The position numbers and the translations under genes were made by a program. This document shows, piece after piece, positions 1 through 11,794 of a stretch of 64,000 nucleotides of DNA (the stretch's first letter is position 1; each line of letters opens with the position of its first letter). The stretch lies in NCBI GenBank assembly GCA_037953625.1, contig CM075652.1, forward strand, positions 56,537,501-56,601,500. The letters are read 5' to 3'. The stretch is from Crotalaria pallida (Eukaryota > Streptophyta > Magnoliopsida > Fabales > Fabaceae). The notes below the pieces were generated by a model that worked only from the letters and a program-made list of their open reading frames with translations, was not told the origin of the DNA and ran no database searches.

Positions 1-239
1 TGAACTACAATAACAAATGTCAATAGGAACATATGGACCATGCCTAAAATACACTTTATACGTATATGTAACATTCTAAAATTTTATTAAGTAACTATGT
101 TCTTAAGTGATTAGATTAGTCAAGTAATTATATGTTTAAGTGATTAAATTAATTAATTAATTCTAAAATTTAGTAATTATAAAATTAGGAAAAATGAAAA
201 CTTTAATATTTTAGTAGGTATTTTTGATTTAAAGAGGAT

Positions 240-910
240 TTGGAATAGGTTTAAAAAAAAAATTATTGGTGCAACATCTGATGCTGGTGCGCTCAGGCAC
301 ACGCACCGGTGCAAGGACCTGGTGCCTAGGAGACGCACCATTCTGGTGCCTGATGACAGGGGAGCTGGCGCACCAGGCAGGAAAATCTGGTGTGGGATTG
401 GCGCACCAATTTGGTGCACAGATCAGTGAACAGCGTGCCCAGGCGCGGCCACGGTGCGCCCAGGCGCGCACCGACTTCCAGATCAGCACCAACACTTAAA
501 ATCCAGCACTTTCTAGAACTCTTCACTCAACTCGAATTTCCTTTACTCCAAGTCATAAACCAGCACAAATACTCCTCCTCCAAGCTTCAAGAATCACTTC
601 TAATCAACCAACAAACATACGAACACCTCCTACTCACATACATAAACATCACCTTCTCCTTAAATTCCATCAACCTACAAACCCTTCCCTCTTCATACGC
701 CCTTAACCTTCATCATCTTAGTATCCACCCTAAATAAAGTGAAAAGAAAAGCTTAAGGGAGAAGAAGGAGAACTAGAAATAAAGGCTCTTGAAGGAGAAG
801 GAGTAGACAAGGAAGAGAAGGAATTTGTAACCATCCAAGCTTCAAGGAAAGCCTTCCAACACTAGTATACTCCCTCCCCTCAAAGCAAGGTAAGGGAGGT
901 GTGGTTTACA
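240..910 (+). repeat. LTR fragment with GC palindrome cluster
   Basis: Between 266 and 480 the DNA is a GC-rich island full of variants of GGTGCGCC-CA-GGCGCACC (best copy 452-471). It is followed by a C/T-rich leader-like stretch and then by AAG|GTAAGG at 887-895. The same order (palindrome cluster, leader, GTAAGG) occurs in the solo LTR at 14946-18010, so this is probably part of a related Ty3-type LTR. Neither LTR end could be located, and the element seems cut off before the kinase exons at 1230. The open frames here (for example 390-737) are by-products of the leader. Confidence 0.5.
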
Positions 911-1229
911 TAGTTTTGAAGTAAATAATTATTTAGTAATAATATGAAACCTTAGGAATTTAAAGGATTTAGATGTATAAGCTAAGAAATACAGTGTTAG
1001 AATTTTATTATTTAGATGAAAATCTAATGATATGATATACTAGCTCTAGTGTTACACATATATATAGCTGATATCAGGAAGGGAACCGATCAGTTCCGAG
1101 CCTTGCAAAGGACAGGAGAGCTTGGTCGTGTGGGTAAGATCTATCGCTACTTAGAATGATTTTTGAATTGTGTTCCTGATATAGAATATATATAGTTCTA
1201 TGAATTATTAACACTTGCTTCATTTTCAG

Positions 1230-1830
1230 GCAAAACCAATAATAGAGAGTGGGGATGTTAAAGGCTTATTGGATCCAAATTTAGAAGGGAAATTTGATGA
1301 GATTCAAATGCGAAGAATGGCTTTGGCGGCATCTCTATGCATTACACGCGCTGCTAGGCTTCGTCCTAAACTTAGCCAGGTAACACTTATAGGCATGTTA
1401 TTTGTGTATCAAAGTTTGGATAACTTCTGCAACAACTAATTTTGGTAAAATATGGCATTAGTACTTTTCACTATAAAAATCAAAATTTCCCGAGAATAGG
1501 TATAGATGAAACATATTTGGAAATACTAAATGACATCAAGTTGCAGATTTCTTGACTTAAATTTATCACTTTCATTGTGTGCAGATACTACAAATTTTGA
1601 AAGGAGATGAGAAAGTTGAATATTTCTTCAACTCCCATGGAGATAATTATGAGCATTTGGAAATTCAAGAAAGCATTGATGACGAAGTCTATCCAAATTC
1701 AAGTGCAGAGTTACACTTAAGTTTGGCATTACTCGGTGTTGACGATGACACCACATCATCTAGTAGTACAGACCACAGCAACAGTGAAAACTCGAAAGAA
1801 CAATGGAGCAGATCATCAAGTTTTGATTAG
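1230..1830 (+). pseudogene. RBK-like receptor-like cytoplasmic kinase, 3' fragment
   Basis: Two exons, 1230-1379 and 1585-1830, joined by a canonical intron (acceptor TTTTCAG at 1229, donor GTAACA at 1380, acceptor TGTGCAG at 1584). The first encodes the end of a kinase C-lobe, with AKPIIESGDVKGLLDPNL and then ARLRPKLSQ, matching subdomain XI (the invariant Arg of RPKMSQ-type motifs). The second encodes the acidic Ser/Asp-rich tail and ends at TAG 1828-1830. I recognise the tail style from plant RLCK class VI kinases (RBK1/RBK2, Rop-binding cytoplasmic Ser/Thr kinases). No N-lobe, P-loop or catalytic HRD/DFG exons occur upstream, where LTR-like DNA lies instead. It is therefore a truncated gene fragment, unless the remaining exons lie left of the window beyond an inserted element. 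Confidence 0.7.
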
Positions 1831-1912
1831 TTTCTTTTAATTCTAACACAGTAACATCTATGTCTATAGATCATCAAGTTTTGATTAGTTTCTTTTAATT
1901 CTAACACAGTAA
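1811..1912 (+). repeat. 58-bp tandem duplication across the kinase stop codon
   Basis: The stretch beginning GATCATCAAG at 1811 is repeated at 1869, with identical sequence for about 44 bp including the TAG stop and the start of the 3' UTR. Exactly two copies are present, separated by a short ATCTATGTCTAT tail. Confidence 0.85.
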
Positions 1913-2241
1913 CCTAAAATACCCTTATCTCCTTCCCCAATTCACACACCTGCTGGACTTGACCCTAACTCATTGTTTACTCTCCTCCATCAATGCACAA
2001 AGCTATCACTTTTTTCTTCCTCTCACAACCATAAGTAATAAAAAAAAAGTAATGGTTGCTTGTTAAATCATGGTCTGGCATGAAGAATTAAAAATCGAGT
2101 ATGGAATTTAATGAATGAAACTTAAACTAGTTGGAGCATTAGAAAATTGGATTTCAGAACAACAACACTGATCTTGGAATGAGAACAAAAGAGGATTTTT
2201 TAAGTAAGTATTGTCTAAGTACCTGGAGGAACAGTGATGAC

Positions 2242-2380
2242 CGACGGCTGGAGCGGAAACGGCTGGAGCGGCGACGGCTGGAGTGGCGACGGCTGGAGCG
2301 GCGACGGCTGGAGAGGCGACGGCTGGAACGGCGACGTCTGGAACGGCGACGGCTGGAGCGGCGACGGCTGGAGCGGCGAT
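2242..2380. repeat. 15-bp GC-rich minisatellite
   Basis: About nine tandem units of GCGGCGACGGCTGGA with a few substitutions. Because 15 is divisible by three, it is open in several frames on both strands (Arg/Leu/Glu, Ala/Thr/Gly, and Ser/Arg repeats); none of these has flanking homology that suggests a protein. Confidence 0.85.
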
Positions 2381-2449
2381 GGTGACCGGTGATGGGGCGG
2401 CTGGAATTTGTTCTTCGAGTTCTTCTCTCTCGCTGCTTCTTCTCTCGCA

Positions 2450-3104
2450 GCAAATGGAAATGAAAATAGAATTAGGGCTGTAAACTTGTTAGATTAGGAT
2501 TAGGTTAGTTTTTTTTTTTTAATTTTTTATTTTTAACCATGATTAAGTTTTAAGTTTAAAATTTTGCAAATTAATCCTTAAATATGACAAGTAAGATGAC
2601 ACATAAGATGATGATTGTGTAAAAATAATACAAATGTCAACCTATGATTAGTCCAATTGGATTGACATTGATGTCTTTCCTCACTAGAAGGCATGGAAGC
2701 ATTCACCAATTTCCATATACTGGTAAGTAAACCCGTCCTTAGGACGGGTCATAACGAAAAGTGTGTAATAATAAGGTATAAAAAAATAATGTGTAAAAAT
2801 GTTGTTAGTAAAAATTGTTGTTAAAGAAATAATGTATAAAAATTGTTAATAAAAAAATAACAATAATAGTGTATATCGCGAAAATATGCAACACAAAATT
2901 ATGCAAGAAACAAAACAAAATAGAGTTAATAGTCACATAGGTCACTAAAAGATACATGTGAAATCAGTTAGGTCCCTGAAAGATTGGGGTCACGTTATTT
3001 TGTTTAGGAGGGACCAAGCATTTTTTTGTTATCACCAAATTGCATCACACACGGTGTTATGAAGTATAGAACACTTTTTAAGAGAGGGGTCATAACAAAA
3101 TAAA

Positions 3105-3139
<35 letters not shown>

Positions 3140-6100
3140 GATATAAAAAAAATTATGTGTAAAAATATTGTTAGCAAAAATTGGGTTTTAAAAGAAATAA
3201 TTTGTAAAATTGGTGGAAAAAATGAATATTATTAAAATTATCTTTATGACAAATTTGTATTGTAGTATTTGTATTAAGAGTAACAGAAAAAAAAAAGAAA
3301 TTGAAATTGTTAAATTTAGGAATAAAAAATTATGAGGTATAAAAAATTGTATAGTAATATTGTACGTTGATAAATTGTTTGAAATTTATAATTAGTTTTA
3401 TAAATTTTTTTTTTGTTTATTAAAATAGTTACTTGGTATATTGATATTGGCAAGCATTGCAAATAGATGAGATTAAAAAAAAATGCATAAGAGAATGAGG
3501 AGAAAGAAAGAGAAAGAAGAATTTAAGTTTAGGAGAAGGGAGGTGTATTTCTGGAAAAAAAAAATTAAATCAGGTTCTTCGAAAAAAAATTGGTTTAAAA
3601 TGCATAACTTAGGACCCGTTACCCTTCGAGAGAAAATTTCAATAACTTAATATTTATGCTAGATATCATGATTCAAATCAGACATATAACTTCAGTTATT
3701 TATTTTCTTATAATTAAAAAAAAATTCACATTAACAAATTCAATCCCCGTACAATTGAATTCCTTAGCATTTCCAGTAATTATCTTCTGATTCAATGCTT
3801 ACTTCAATTTTTAAAATCATTGATTTCAAGTACTTGACCAACTTAAAAATGGTCAGCAAGTAATAAAAGTCTGGAGTAATGTACTTAAGTGAAATTTTAC
3901 CATCAAACGGATACATGAGACCTAAGATGAGCTCAGCAACTTAGAAATAGGATACACAAATTTTTAGCATGATTAGGAGGACGCTAAATGGTTGTTATTG
4001 ATAACTAAAAAGACATTAACTAAAAGCTTAACTTAAAAGGTAAGGGCCAAAGGCTTGGAATATAGATTTGGCAAATTAAAGCTAAAACTTCCTTTGCTCA
4101 AATCAACTTGGTAACTACATATCATAATTCAAATAACATTAAAAAAAAGAAAGAACAACATAAACTGGAGCCACGGAATAAAACATATACTTGATAAAGT
4201 TAAGTAGTTGATAATTATAATATAGATACAAAACATACAACTAAATATAAGACCAACCTCCAAAAATCTCCAAGGCACAAAAACAATTTAAGCTCCAAAC
4301 ATAAGATCAATCTCAGCTCACTTAAATCATAAAACTCTTACATTACAAACCGCAAAAAAAAAAAAGGTTCTAATCGAACTTAGACACAACTATCACCTTG
4401 TAGAAGTATCTATACAAAGAAACACACCACGACTCAACCTCAATTATTCTCAAACCAAAAGGACATCTTTCATTAAATTCCCTCTTAAGTTTGCAACAAC
4501 CTCAACATCATCACCTTGGCTGTCAAAATAATAGAGAACTAAAATTTGAAAGGTAAGAAAAAACCAAAAGAATAAGAACTAAAATTATGAAAGATAATAT
4601 ATAATATTCAAAGAAGCAAAGTTTAGAATGATAAGAGAAGGTGAGTGCCATTAAATGCAATCAGCATTAGTTCTTGGTCTAGTTCCAGCAACCACCTTAA
4701 CTTACAATAATAAGAAAATGCAAAAAATGACATAGTTTTTATCCAATAAGATAAATAGATAGATCTAAGTCTTGTGCCAAATTCGGTATCAAGAGGCATA
4801 GTCAAGCCAAAATCATTATCCAACATTATTCCAACAAATGAGAAAAATCTCATAATGAATCAATCATGTTAATGTTACATGACTCTTGTAACAGCTTCGT
4901 GAAGTGCAGCTACATCCAGACCAACATCCACATGAGATATGCAAAAAACTTTCTATTGTGAAGCAGCAAGTTCAGCCTTATGCTGCTTTTGTGCTATTCT
5001 CACTTCAGCAGTAAAAATTGTAGATAAGAAATAATGTGTAAAAATTTTTGATTCACATAAACTCGACAAAAAGAATTAGGGACCAAGGTATCACACAGAT
5101 CACACTATGTTGATCCACATAAAATTGGACAGAATTAATTTGGCTATTGATTTGATCTGAATGTGATGTGGTATGCATCAATTTCAAAACAACATCATAG
5201 GAAAACATGAAAGACATCAAAATAAAAATAAAAAACAATATAACCAGGAGCTAAAATGAATGTCTGCCTCAACAGCTGAAACAGTAAAGTTTCCACAAAA
5301 ACTGAACCTGCAGCATTCGCACCATCAGGAGAAAAGGCTAGTTGGCTGCCAGTTGTATAGAAGATGAGGGTGCATCTCTCCTATTAAATCAAGCATGCAT
5401 TTTATCCAAATCATGTATATGTTTTTAGGATTGGCCTTAAACTATTTCCCAATGTTATGGTAATTGTTTCACTAAATATGCACAGGTCTTTCCAATAATT
5501 CTATGTGCAGGTGTTGCTTTGCCTTTGATACTGTTATTCTCAAATTATGATGTAAAGAGAAAATGAAATCTACAACATATACTCTTTTTAGTGATTAGGG
5601 GTGAATATATGTAGATACATAAATAGCTTGTCCCTTCCTTGCTATGAAAATATTGAACACTCTGGTTATTGAAGCAAGCATGAGACAAACCAATTTTCAG
5701 AAACATGTTAGCTAATGAATGATACTCAAAGATGAAATTTAAATATATATCCATAACAACTACTGTTCTGTGCAAAAGATAGCTTGCTATCAAATATACA
5801 CAACTACTCTTCTATATTAATTGCTACCAAAATCAGCATTTTCATGAGCATTTACATTCTTAAATAAACGAAGCTGGACCATTAAAATATGAGCAACATG
5901 ATGTTTTGGTGATATTAAAGGGCAGCTGTAATAACTTCATGCACAAACATTTCTAATGATTGATAAGAATTAACCTTAGCTCCCTATTTCTAATGATTCC
6001 ACTACCCATGCAATAATTCAAAGAAAAAAGTTCAAAAACTTAAAGGGTATTATAGAAATTCTGGTGTTTTGAAGCTGATCCATGTAATACCTGCATCTCT

Positions 6101-7372
6101 ATTGGAGCAAAATCAAAGCCAGCCATTGTAACAGGGAGTAAGTAGTGGAATCATTATTAATTCTATTAATTCTTACCAATTAAAGGGTTATAGCGAATAC
6201 TATTCGAATACTATATATATAGCGAAAATGGATGTTAACTATTAAGGAGTAAGTAGCAACTACAAAAGGACAAAAGCATTTTCACCTCACTATTTTACCT
6301 GTGTACGAAGGACTTCCCTCTATGTCCTGATGTCTCTTAAGGCTATATTGAATTTGGTCATTACAGGACCTGAAGTATAAACAGACACTCAATCAGAAAT
6401 TATTTCCATTGTTTAGACACTCAATCTGTATAGGAATATGAGAAATACCAAATGAAAATTAAAATCCTAAATAAAACAAAAATAGGCAGATACATGGTTT
6501 AAGAAAAATTAAATTATTGAGTAGAAGTTTAAATAAAACCAAAATCTCCCTTCCTTTTCAAAACCTTAACTAAGGAAAATACCAAATCAAAACCCTAACT
6601 AATACAATAAATCAAATCAAATCCCTAAATCAAACAAAAATCTCACCTTCCTCGTAAATATGAGTTCTGGAAAATTGTTCTTGTGACCTGAAACCAAAAA
6701 CGAAGGGAGAGATAGAGAGAGTAAATAAGATCAAACTATAGTCCTGAGGACGGGCAAAACACAGAAGCAAACATTTTATGAAGAACATAAGTAACTTATT
6801 TTCTTGCAATTCATTACCCTTCTTTGATGTATCGAACTTTGATCTTTTCTGCGGACGAAGATTACCACCTTCCTTACTTGATTCCATACACAGCCGAAGG
6901 AAAAACAACAAAAAATTTCCGAAAAGTGATAACAATATAGTTATACTTATTTCAACTACAACAAAACCTGCGAAATAAGCATTGCACACATAAATAAACT
7001 GATACATAGTAGTGAACCAATGGCCTAACCAATATAATAAGATCAACATGTTCTAAATCATCAACATATAAAGTAAAAAAATAAAAATTCACCTCTGACA
7101 TCACATTACAAAATTTCATTCTTAACATGCCATATATATATATATAACACAAAAAAATAACTAACTCCACACTACTCAATAGAGTAAAGAATACATAACC
7201 AAAAAAATTAAAAAGGAAAAATAACAGCTCAAAAAACACATCAAAATAAGGAAGTTGGAAAACTATAAGACTTCTTCAAAAAACACATCAAAATAAGGAA
7301 CCTTGACTTTCTCAACAGTCGGGTTTTTCAGAGCATCAAAAACTTCCTGATTATTATGATATACTCTTTCCT
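2450..7372. other. AT-rich stretch without an identifiable gene
   Basis: No ORF here has recognisable homology. It holds a perfect 19-bp palindrome ACCCGTCCTTAGGACGGGT at 2731-2749, an (AAT)n tract around 3107-3139 and several homopolymers. On the minus strand 6126-6091 reads ATG plus eleven codons (MAGFDFAPIEMQ) and then CAG|GTATTA, which could be the first exon of a captured gene fragment, but no following exon was recognised. Open frames at 4623-4853 and 6630-7049 (minus) are hydrophobic or low complexity and were not called. Confidence 0.6.
2731..2749. other. Perfect 19-bp GC palindrome
   Basis: ACCCGTCC-TTA-GGACGGGT stands in AT-rich DNA. A GC hairpin of this kind close to the element end is the mark of Helitron 3' ends, but no CTRR follows at the usual distance on either strand, so the assignment is open. 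Confidence 0.5.
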
Positions 7373-7715
7373 GATTTCATCATCTTTCCTAAATTGTGAG
7401 GAGACCTCTTCAAGAAAGTTGGGGTTCTTTGTCATCCCTGAATTCACAATTAACAATAACAAAGAACTAACATTACGATAACTTTACAAAAGGTGTCTAC
7501 ACATATACTCTTTTTTAAGTTTTAACAGTTATTATAAAGTAGTATTTGGTCATCACAATATCAAATTTAAATACTTGATCCAACAACTACTACAGTTTAT
7601 TACTTGTACATGGTAGTATTATTCAAGAAATAAGATAAAACCTGATCCAGCTCTGAACATATAAGGTATGTTAACTGCGTCAGGAGCGTGACCAGCATCG
7701 AACTCTTCCGGGGTT
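7373..7715 (-). pseudogene. Rhodanese-domain sulfurtransferase, two-exon fragment
   Basis: Minus strand. The exon 7715-7642 follows a good acceptor (TATGTGTGCAG) and encodes TPEEFDAGHAPDAVNIPYMF then RAGS. The exon at 7437 and below follows GAATTCAG and begins G-MTKNPNFLEEV. The phase joins correctly (GGATCAG|GGATGAC). The order TPEEF..GHA..A.NIPY..R.G.GMTKN matches plant single-domain rhodaneses (STR16/STR18 type), which transfer sulfane sulfur to thiophilic acceptors. After KDDEI (about 7373) the expected segment with the catalytic Cys loop is missing and the frame closes. The N-terminal exon was not found either; a GC-poor exon-like stretch at 7780-7830 ends in CCG|GTAAGC but lacks family similarity. 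Treated as a broken or captured fragment. Confidence 0.6.
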
Positions 7716-7842
7716 CTGCACACATACAAAACAAACAAAGAAAATAATATATGTTTATGTACAAATTTTTATAGGCTTACCGGAATTTTGGGAACTTGGG
7801 TTCAACAGTAATGCTTGTAAATCCGTTGTGGGATTTTAGAAA

Positions 7843-8540
7843 TTAACACCTGCATAAACAGTAGTGAGAGATAGTACTATCAAAGAAAACAGAACACAGA
7901 GACATGCTTGGGGTAATTAAAAGAAGAAGAATGGTTCTATACTTGTATCTAATTAGTATAACTATAACCTGGTGTGGCAGAGAAGGAGAGGGAGATAAGG
8001 GAGATGAGAGATGAGAGTGAGGGAGATAAGGGAGATGAGAGATCCTGAGCGGGTGAAGATGGTGGCGGCTGCGAGCCATGGCTGTGGACGGTGGGTTGAA
8101 GAGAGTATGAGAGAGAGGCTGTTGATGGAGAGAGAGAGAGGGTGTCGATGGAGAGAGTAAAGGCATGGGGATTGGGGAGAGAGGTCAGAGGACCTGAAGT
8201 TGTTTGTTCAGCTTCTAAAAGAAGCTTCGGGGAGTTTTTTATTCATGTGAAGCTTCTTAAAGAAGCTCTTTTTGTTTGTAATGCCTTTGTCTCCCTTTAA
8301 TTTTTTAATGCTTTATTTTATTATTTAGTGTGTTAAGTTGATGAGGTGGGGACCACTGACAATGGCAAAATGGGAGGGAAAAGTCCTCAAGATTATCCAC
8401 CATTTATTAACAATGTAGATGATGATGAAAGTTCACGAGATTTTCTTATTAATAAGGAGAATGTGAACAAAATTAAAATTGCATGTGGGTGAGGGTGACA
8501 TTAAATTGATGTTAACTACTCTAATTAAAAAAGGAATATG
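7843..8540. other. Purine-rich low-complexity stretch
   Basis: GAGAGA/GGGAGAT-type repeats at 7980-8170 leave a Ser/Pro/His-rich minus-strand open frame (8166-7843). It shows no recognisable domain, although its position upstream of the rhodanese exons means it could be a decayed first exon. The rest is AT-rich and empty. Confidence 0.4.
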
Positions 8541-8567
8541 AAGGATTTATGATAAAGTCAAGTCCTA

Positions 8568-8849
8568 CTCCCTCCGGCTCGAATTATAAGCAACAAAAAA
8601 CATACTACTCTTGGTTTAAAATATAAGCAAAAGTAACTAACCTTATTAAATTTTGTTTCATTCCCAATGTCACTTTCCTAAAACATCTCTAGAAAATTGT
8701 AATCTTAATTAATTTTTGTTTCATTCCCAATACTACTTTCCAAAAATACCTCTATTTTTTATAAATTTGAGAAAATTAAATACAATCAACTAACCTCCTT
8801 AATAAGCGTAAAATTAGTTAGAATTGCTTATAATTCGAGCCGGAGGGAG
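8568..8849. mobile_element. Stowaway-type (Tc1/mariner) MITE
   Basis: A 282-bp unit with terminal inverted repeats CTCCCTCCGGCTCGAATTAT... and its complement ending ...CCGGAGGGAG, flanked by TA on both sides (8566-8567 and 8850-8851). The CTCCCTCC terminus and TA duplication are diagnostic of plant Stowaway MITEs. There is no coding capacity; mobilisation would depend on a mariner transposase elsewhere. Confidence 0.9.
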
Positions 8850-8939
8850 TATATGGTTAGATCCGTTTCCCGCCAATAAGAATGGATATATGCGAGTATA
8901 AAAAGTTATGATGCCATTAAATGATGTGAAAATTTGGCA

Positions 8940-9236
8940 CTCCTTCCGTCCCTTAATATAGGACATCATTTTGGTAGAATTAGTGTCCCTTTTTATAAGT
9001 CATTTTAGAATATATAGGTAGTATTAAAGAGTTTATTCCAAATATACCCCTCATAATTGCATAGGGGTGATAGGCTAATAATTACAATAGAGAGAGAAAT
9101 GAATAGAGTTGTAAAGTTTTAAATAGGGGTAACCTTAGAATGACAACATATTTTTTGACAAATTTAAGAGTAATAATTAATTTTCTTAATCTGCGTGAAT
9201 TAAGTAAAAGTGACTTATATTAAGGGACAGAGGGAG
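8940..9236. mobile_element. Second Stowaway-type MITE
   Basis: A 297-bp unit with termini CTCCTTCCGTCCCTTAATAT and, on the right, the complement ending CAGAGGGAG. It is followed by TA at 9237; on the left the flank is CA, so one copy of the duplication has mutated. It belongs to a different subfamily from the MITE 90 bp upstream (CCGTCCC rather than CCGGCTC). Confidence 0.82.
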
Positions 9237-10040
9237 TATATTTTGATTAAACTACTCCTATTTAATATTAGGAGAGAGTAATAATAAATGCATGAAAATA
9301 TATTGAAGAGAGATGTAAAAATGAGTGGTGAAAAAGAAAATGTATTAAATAAAGGCATGCTAGGAAAAAGAAATATAAATCAATATTAGATTTCTAAATA
9401 AACATAATTTATGAGACAAAGTAAAATAACTAAATGATGATATGGTTGGAGTGAGTACAGTACCTACCATATGAGTATGATATGATACAGTTCTATATGG
9501 ATACAATAATTTTTAAGAATATAGTTTTTGCTCCTATCTTCATAGGGATTTCTCTCTTAAAGGGTAGAGGGAAATTAAATTAAACTTCAAAGAGGAATGG
9601 AAACCGTGAGGCCGTGAGAGTAAAAGATGACCTAAATTTGAGATTTAGGTATCAGATTTTAAAATATTATTGCATATATAAAAAGTTAGGAGAGATCATT
9701 TACACCAAATTAAATTTCATCAACTTTTATATCTCTTATAACTCTTACACTAAGTCAAATTTAATATAATCAACCGTTAGATCATTTCATTTCCTTTATA
9801 TACGTCAAAATTAACAAAATATATGTCTTAATAATATCTTTGATAATAAAAAAAATATGTCTTAATAATATATGAAAAAAAACGCTATTTGAATATATAT
9901 TTAATGATGTTTAAATTTTCTCAAATTTAAGTCAAATGATATGGATGACATATACTTATTAATCAAGAGATGGATTAATGAAATTCACATTGTATAAAAA
10001 TTTGTGAGCCAAGAGTTAATGTAATTTAACTTGGTATAAA
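9237..10040. other. AT-rich gap, nothing identified
   Basis: No ORF, RNA gene or repeat boundary was recognised between the second MITE and the CACTA end. Confidence 0.5.
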
Positions 10041-10129
10041 TGGGTCATTCCTCATAAAAAATAGGTTGTTTTATTAAACAAAGAACTTGAAAATTTATGT
10101 TTTTGTCTCCAAGTATCTACAGATGCGAA

Positions 10130-10318
10130 GTTTGCGAACACAGTGACTAATCTTTTTAACTCGGTCACACATCGACCGATTTTAAAAAATCTTTTTAACT
10201 CGGTCAAACGATCGATTTTAAAAGTGCCACTTTTAACATCACCGTTTTGCACATCACCTCAGCGACCGATTTTAAAAGTCCAAAACAACCGATTTTAAAA
10301 GTGTTTTTTCTAGTAGTG
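10130..10318 (-). mobile_element. CACTA (En/Spm) element end
   Basis: The sequence ends TTTTTTCTAGTAGTG at 10318, the complement of the standard CACTA terminus CACTACTAGAAAAA. Just inside are at least five copies of the subterminal motif ACCGATTTTAAAAGT or close variants (10179-10302), which in this superfamily bind the transposase. No opposite CACTA end was found to the left, so this is a truncated element or one very decayed at the other side. Confidence 0.75.
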
Positions 10319-10397
10319 CAAAATAAGTATCTTGCCCGTATGGAGAAATATTCTAAGCATGTTTTTACCAAAAAATAATAATAATAATAATAATAAT

Positions 10398-10986
10398 TGT
10401 GATGTCCTAGACTGAGAGGACCTCAAGGTAAGGGAAGAAGACCTTAAGGAAGCCTCTATCTAGGGTTTATCTGTGATGTTTGTGGGTGTCCTCTGGTGGC
10501 AAGGTAGAAAGCCAAGAAGTAGCTCTAATCACTGGTGTGTGAGGGTGGCAATTAGGGTTAGAGGACATACCTGAGCCCCATGTAGTACGGAGCTACTTAT
10601 AGGGGGGAGCTGGTTGCCCTAATGGGCTTGCTTGAGGCCCAAGTAGGGCCAGCCTGTAATGAGCTATGAGTGGATGAGCTGTCCTTGTGGATAAGATGCG
10701 CACGTCATCCTGTCCATGGTATCGGAATCTCTGCGTGGTGTCGGACAAGGAAGTCGGACCTTGGTAGGAATATGAGGTCGGCCCGTGTCTGGTGTCTGTT
10801 CGGCCATTGAGCTTTTGAGCTCGACCAAGCACACAGAGGGCTTCCTAAAGGGTCATCAAGCCCTGAGCGAGGGTTCCGGGGAGCTCAGCTTAGCCGAGTC
10901 CACCACATAAGCCCCCCAGCTCGGTCAAGGCTATTCAGGCCTTGTTCCGAGATCTTGGGTTAGGTCCTTTTTCCAAGTCCGCCACA
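10398..10986 (-). repeat. 3' LTR of the Tat-like element
   Basis: 589 bp, TGTGATGTCC...GTCCGCCACA on the + strand, about 98% identical to 14306-14894. It lies downstream in element orientation and carries the same TG...CA ends. Confidence 0.92.
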
Positions 10987-11004
10987 CAAGCCCCCCAGCT
11001 CGGT
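10987..11004 (-). other. Polypurine tract of the Tat-like element
   Basis: On the minus strand it reads CCGAGCTGGGGGGCTTG directly before the 3' LTR, the expected position for plus-strand priming. The same G-rich block also occurs inside each LTR (around 10915 and 14819). Confidence 0.75.
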
Positions 11005-11159
11005 CAAGGCTACTCAGGCCTTGTTCCGAGGTTCTAGGGAGTTCGGAAGAGGAGTTGCCGAGAGCTGGATCCAGCTGTCTCTGACGTCCTTTCACTTTGA
11101 CGGAGCAGATTTGAAAGCTGTCCTTTCACCTGCTCCGACGTGACGTTTGCTTTCTCCGT

Positions 11160-11492
11160 ATCTGACACGTGTCTGAAACCACGTTAAACGACGCGTTGTA
11201 ATTACTGCAACGTTGCTCGAGGTCTAGCGTTCCACTCGCTTCGCGCCACGCGTCTCAGTGTGTATGGTTGCATGCTGAGTTGGGCTGTTGGGCCAAGCCA
11301 ATATTTCGGAAAAGAGGGAGAAAACGGTTTCTCTTCTTCGACTTTTCCCTCTTTCAAACAAAACTGCTCCTCTTTCTCTCACAAACGAAGACTGTTCCTC
11401 TTTCTCTCACAAACGAAGATTGTTCCTCACCTACCTGAGACCATTTCTCATCACTGCAACCACCTTTCTTGTAGCATTTCTACACTTTTAAG
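11160..11492 (+). promoter_or_regulatory. Plant-type promoter and leader of the antisense ORF
   Basis: On the + strand, opposite to the element, there is a G-box in ACACGTGTC (11165-11173), paired TGGGCT/TGGGCC site-II-like motifs at 11281-11294, then a pyrimidine-rich untranslated leader with a duplicated CTCTTTCTCTCACAAACGAAG block. These motifs are known from promoters of host housekeeping genes. Promoter activity is inferred. Confidence 0.5.
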
Positions 11493-11794
11493 GTACTCAC
11501 TTCTTCTCCTTCGTCACTTATTTATTCTTCTTCCTTTACTACATTTTGGTTTGCGTGGGAGGGGTCGATAGTGTTTGTTTTCGTTTCTATTTTTATGGAA
11601 GTCGGGTGGTTTTCCCCTGGTTATTTTGTGTTTTGTTACTAAGATCCTGGGTTTTGAGGTTTTGGTTTTGGGGAATAATCTTGGGGTTTTAGCGCTCTTG
11701 GGTTGGGAGTGTTTAGGCCTTCGGAGAGTTTTTGATTTTTGTTTTTGTTCTTATTTTTCAGAAACCCAGAGGAGTGGATTGGGGAAGTAGGAAG

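Noticed and set aside
2154..2453. Arg/Ser-rich minus-strand ORF resembling an SR protein
   Set aside because: It is the translation of the 15-bp minisatellite.
6630..7049. 139-residue minus-strand ORF
   Set aside because: No recognised domain, AT-driven hydrophobic composition and no splice or start context to support it.
11732..11794. ATG at 11732 as start of the antisense ORF
   Set aside because: It lies within the predicted 5'-UTR intron; ATG 11795 follows the acceptor.
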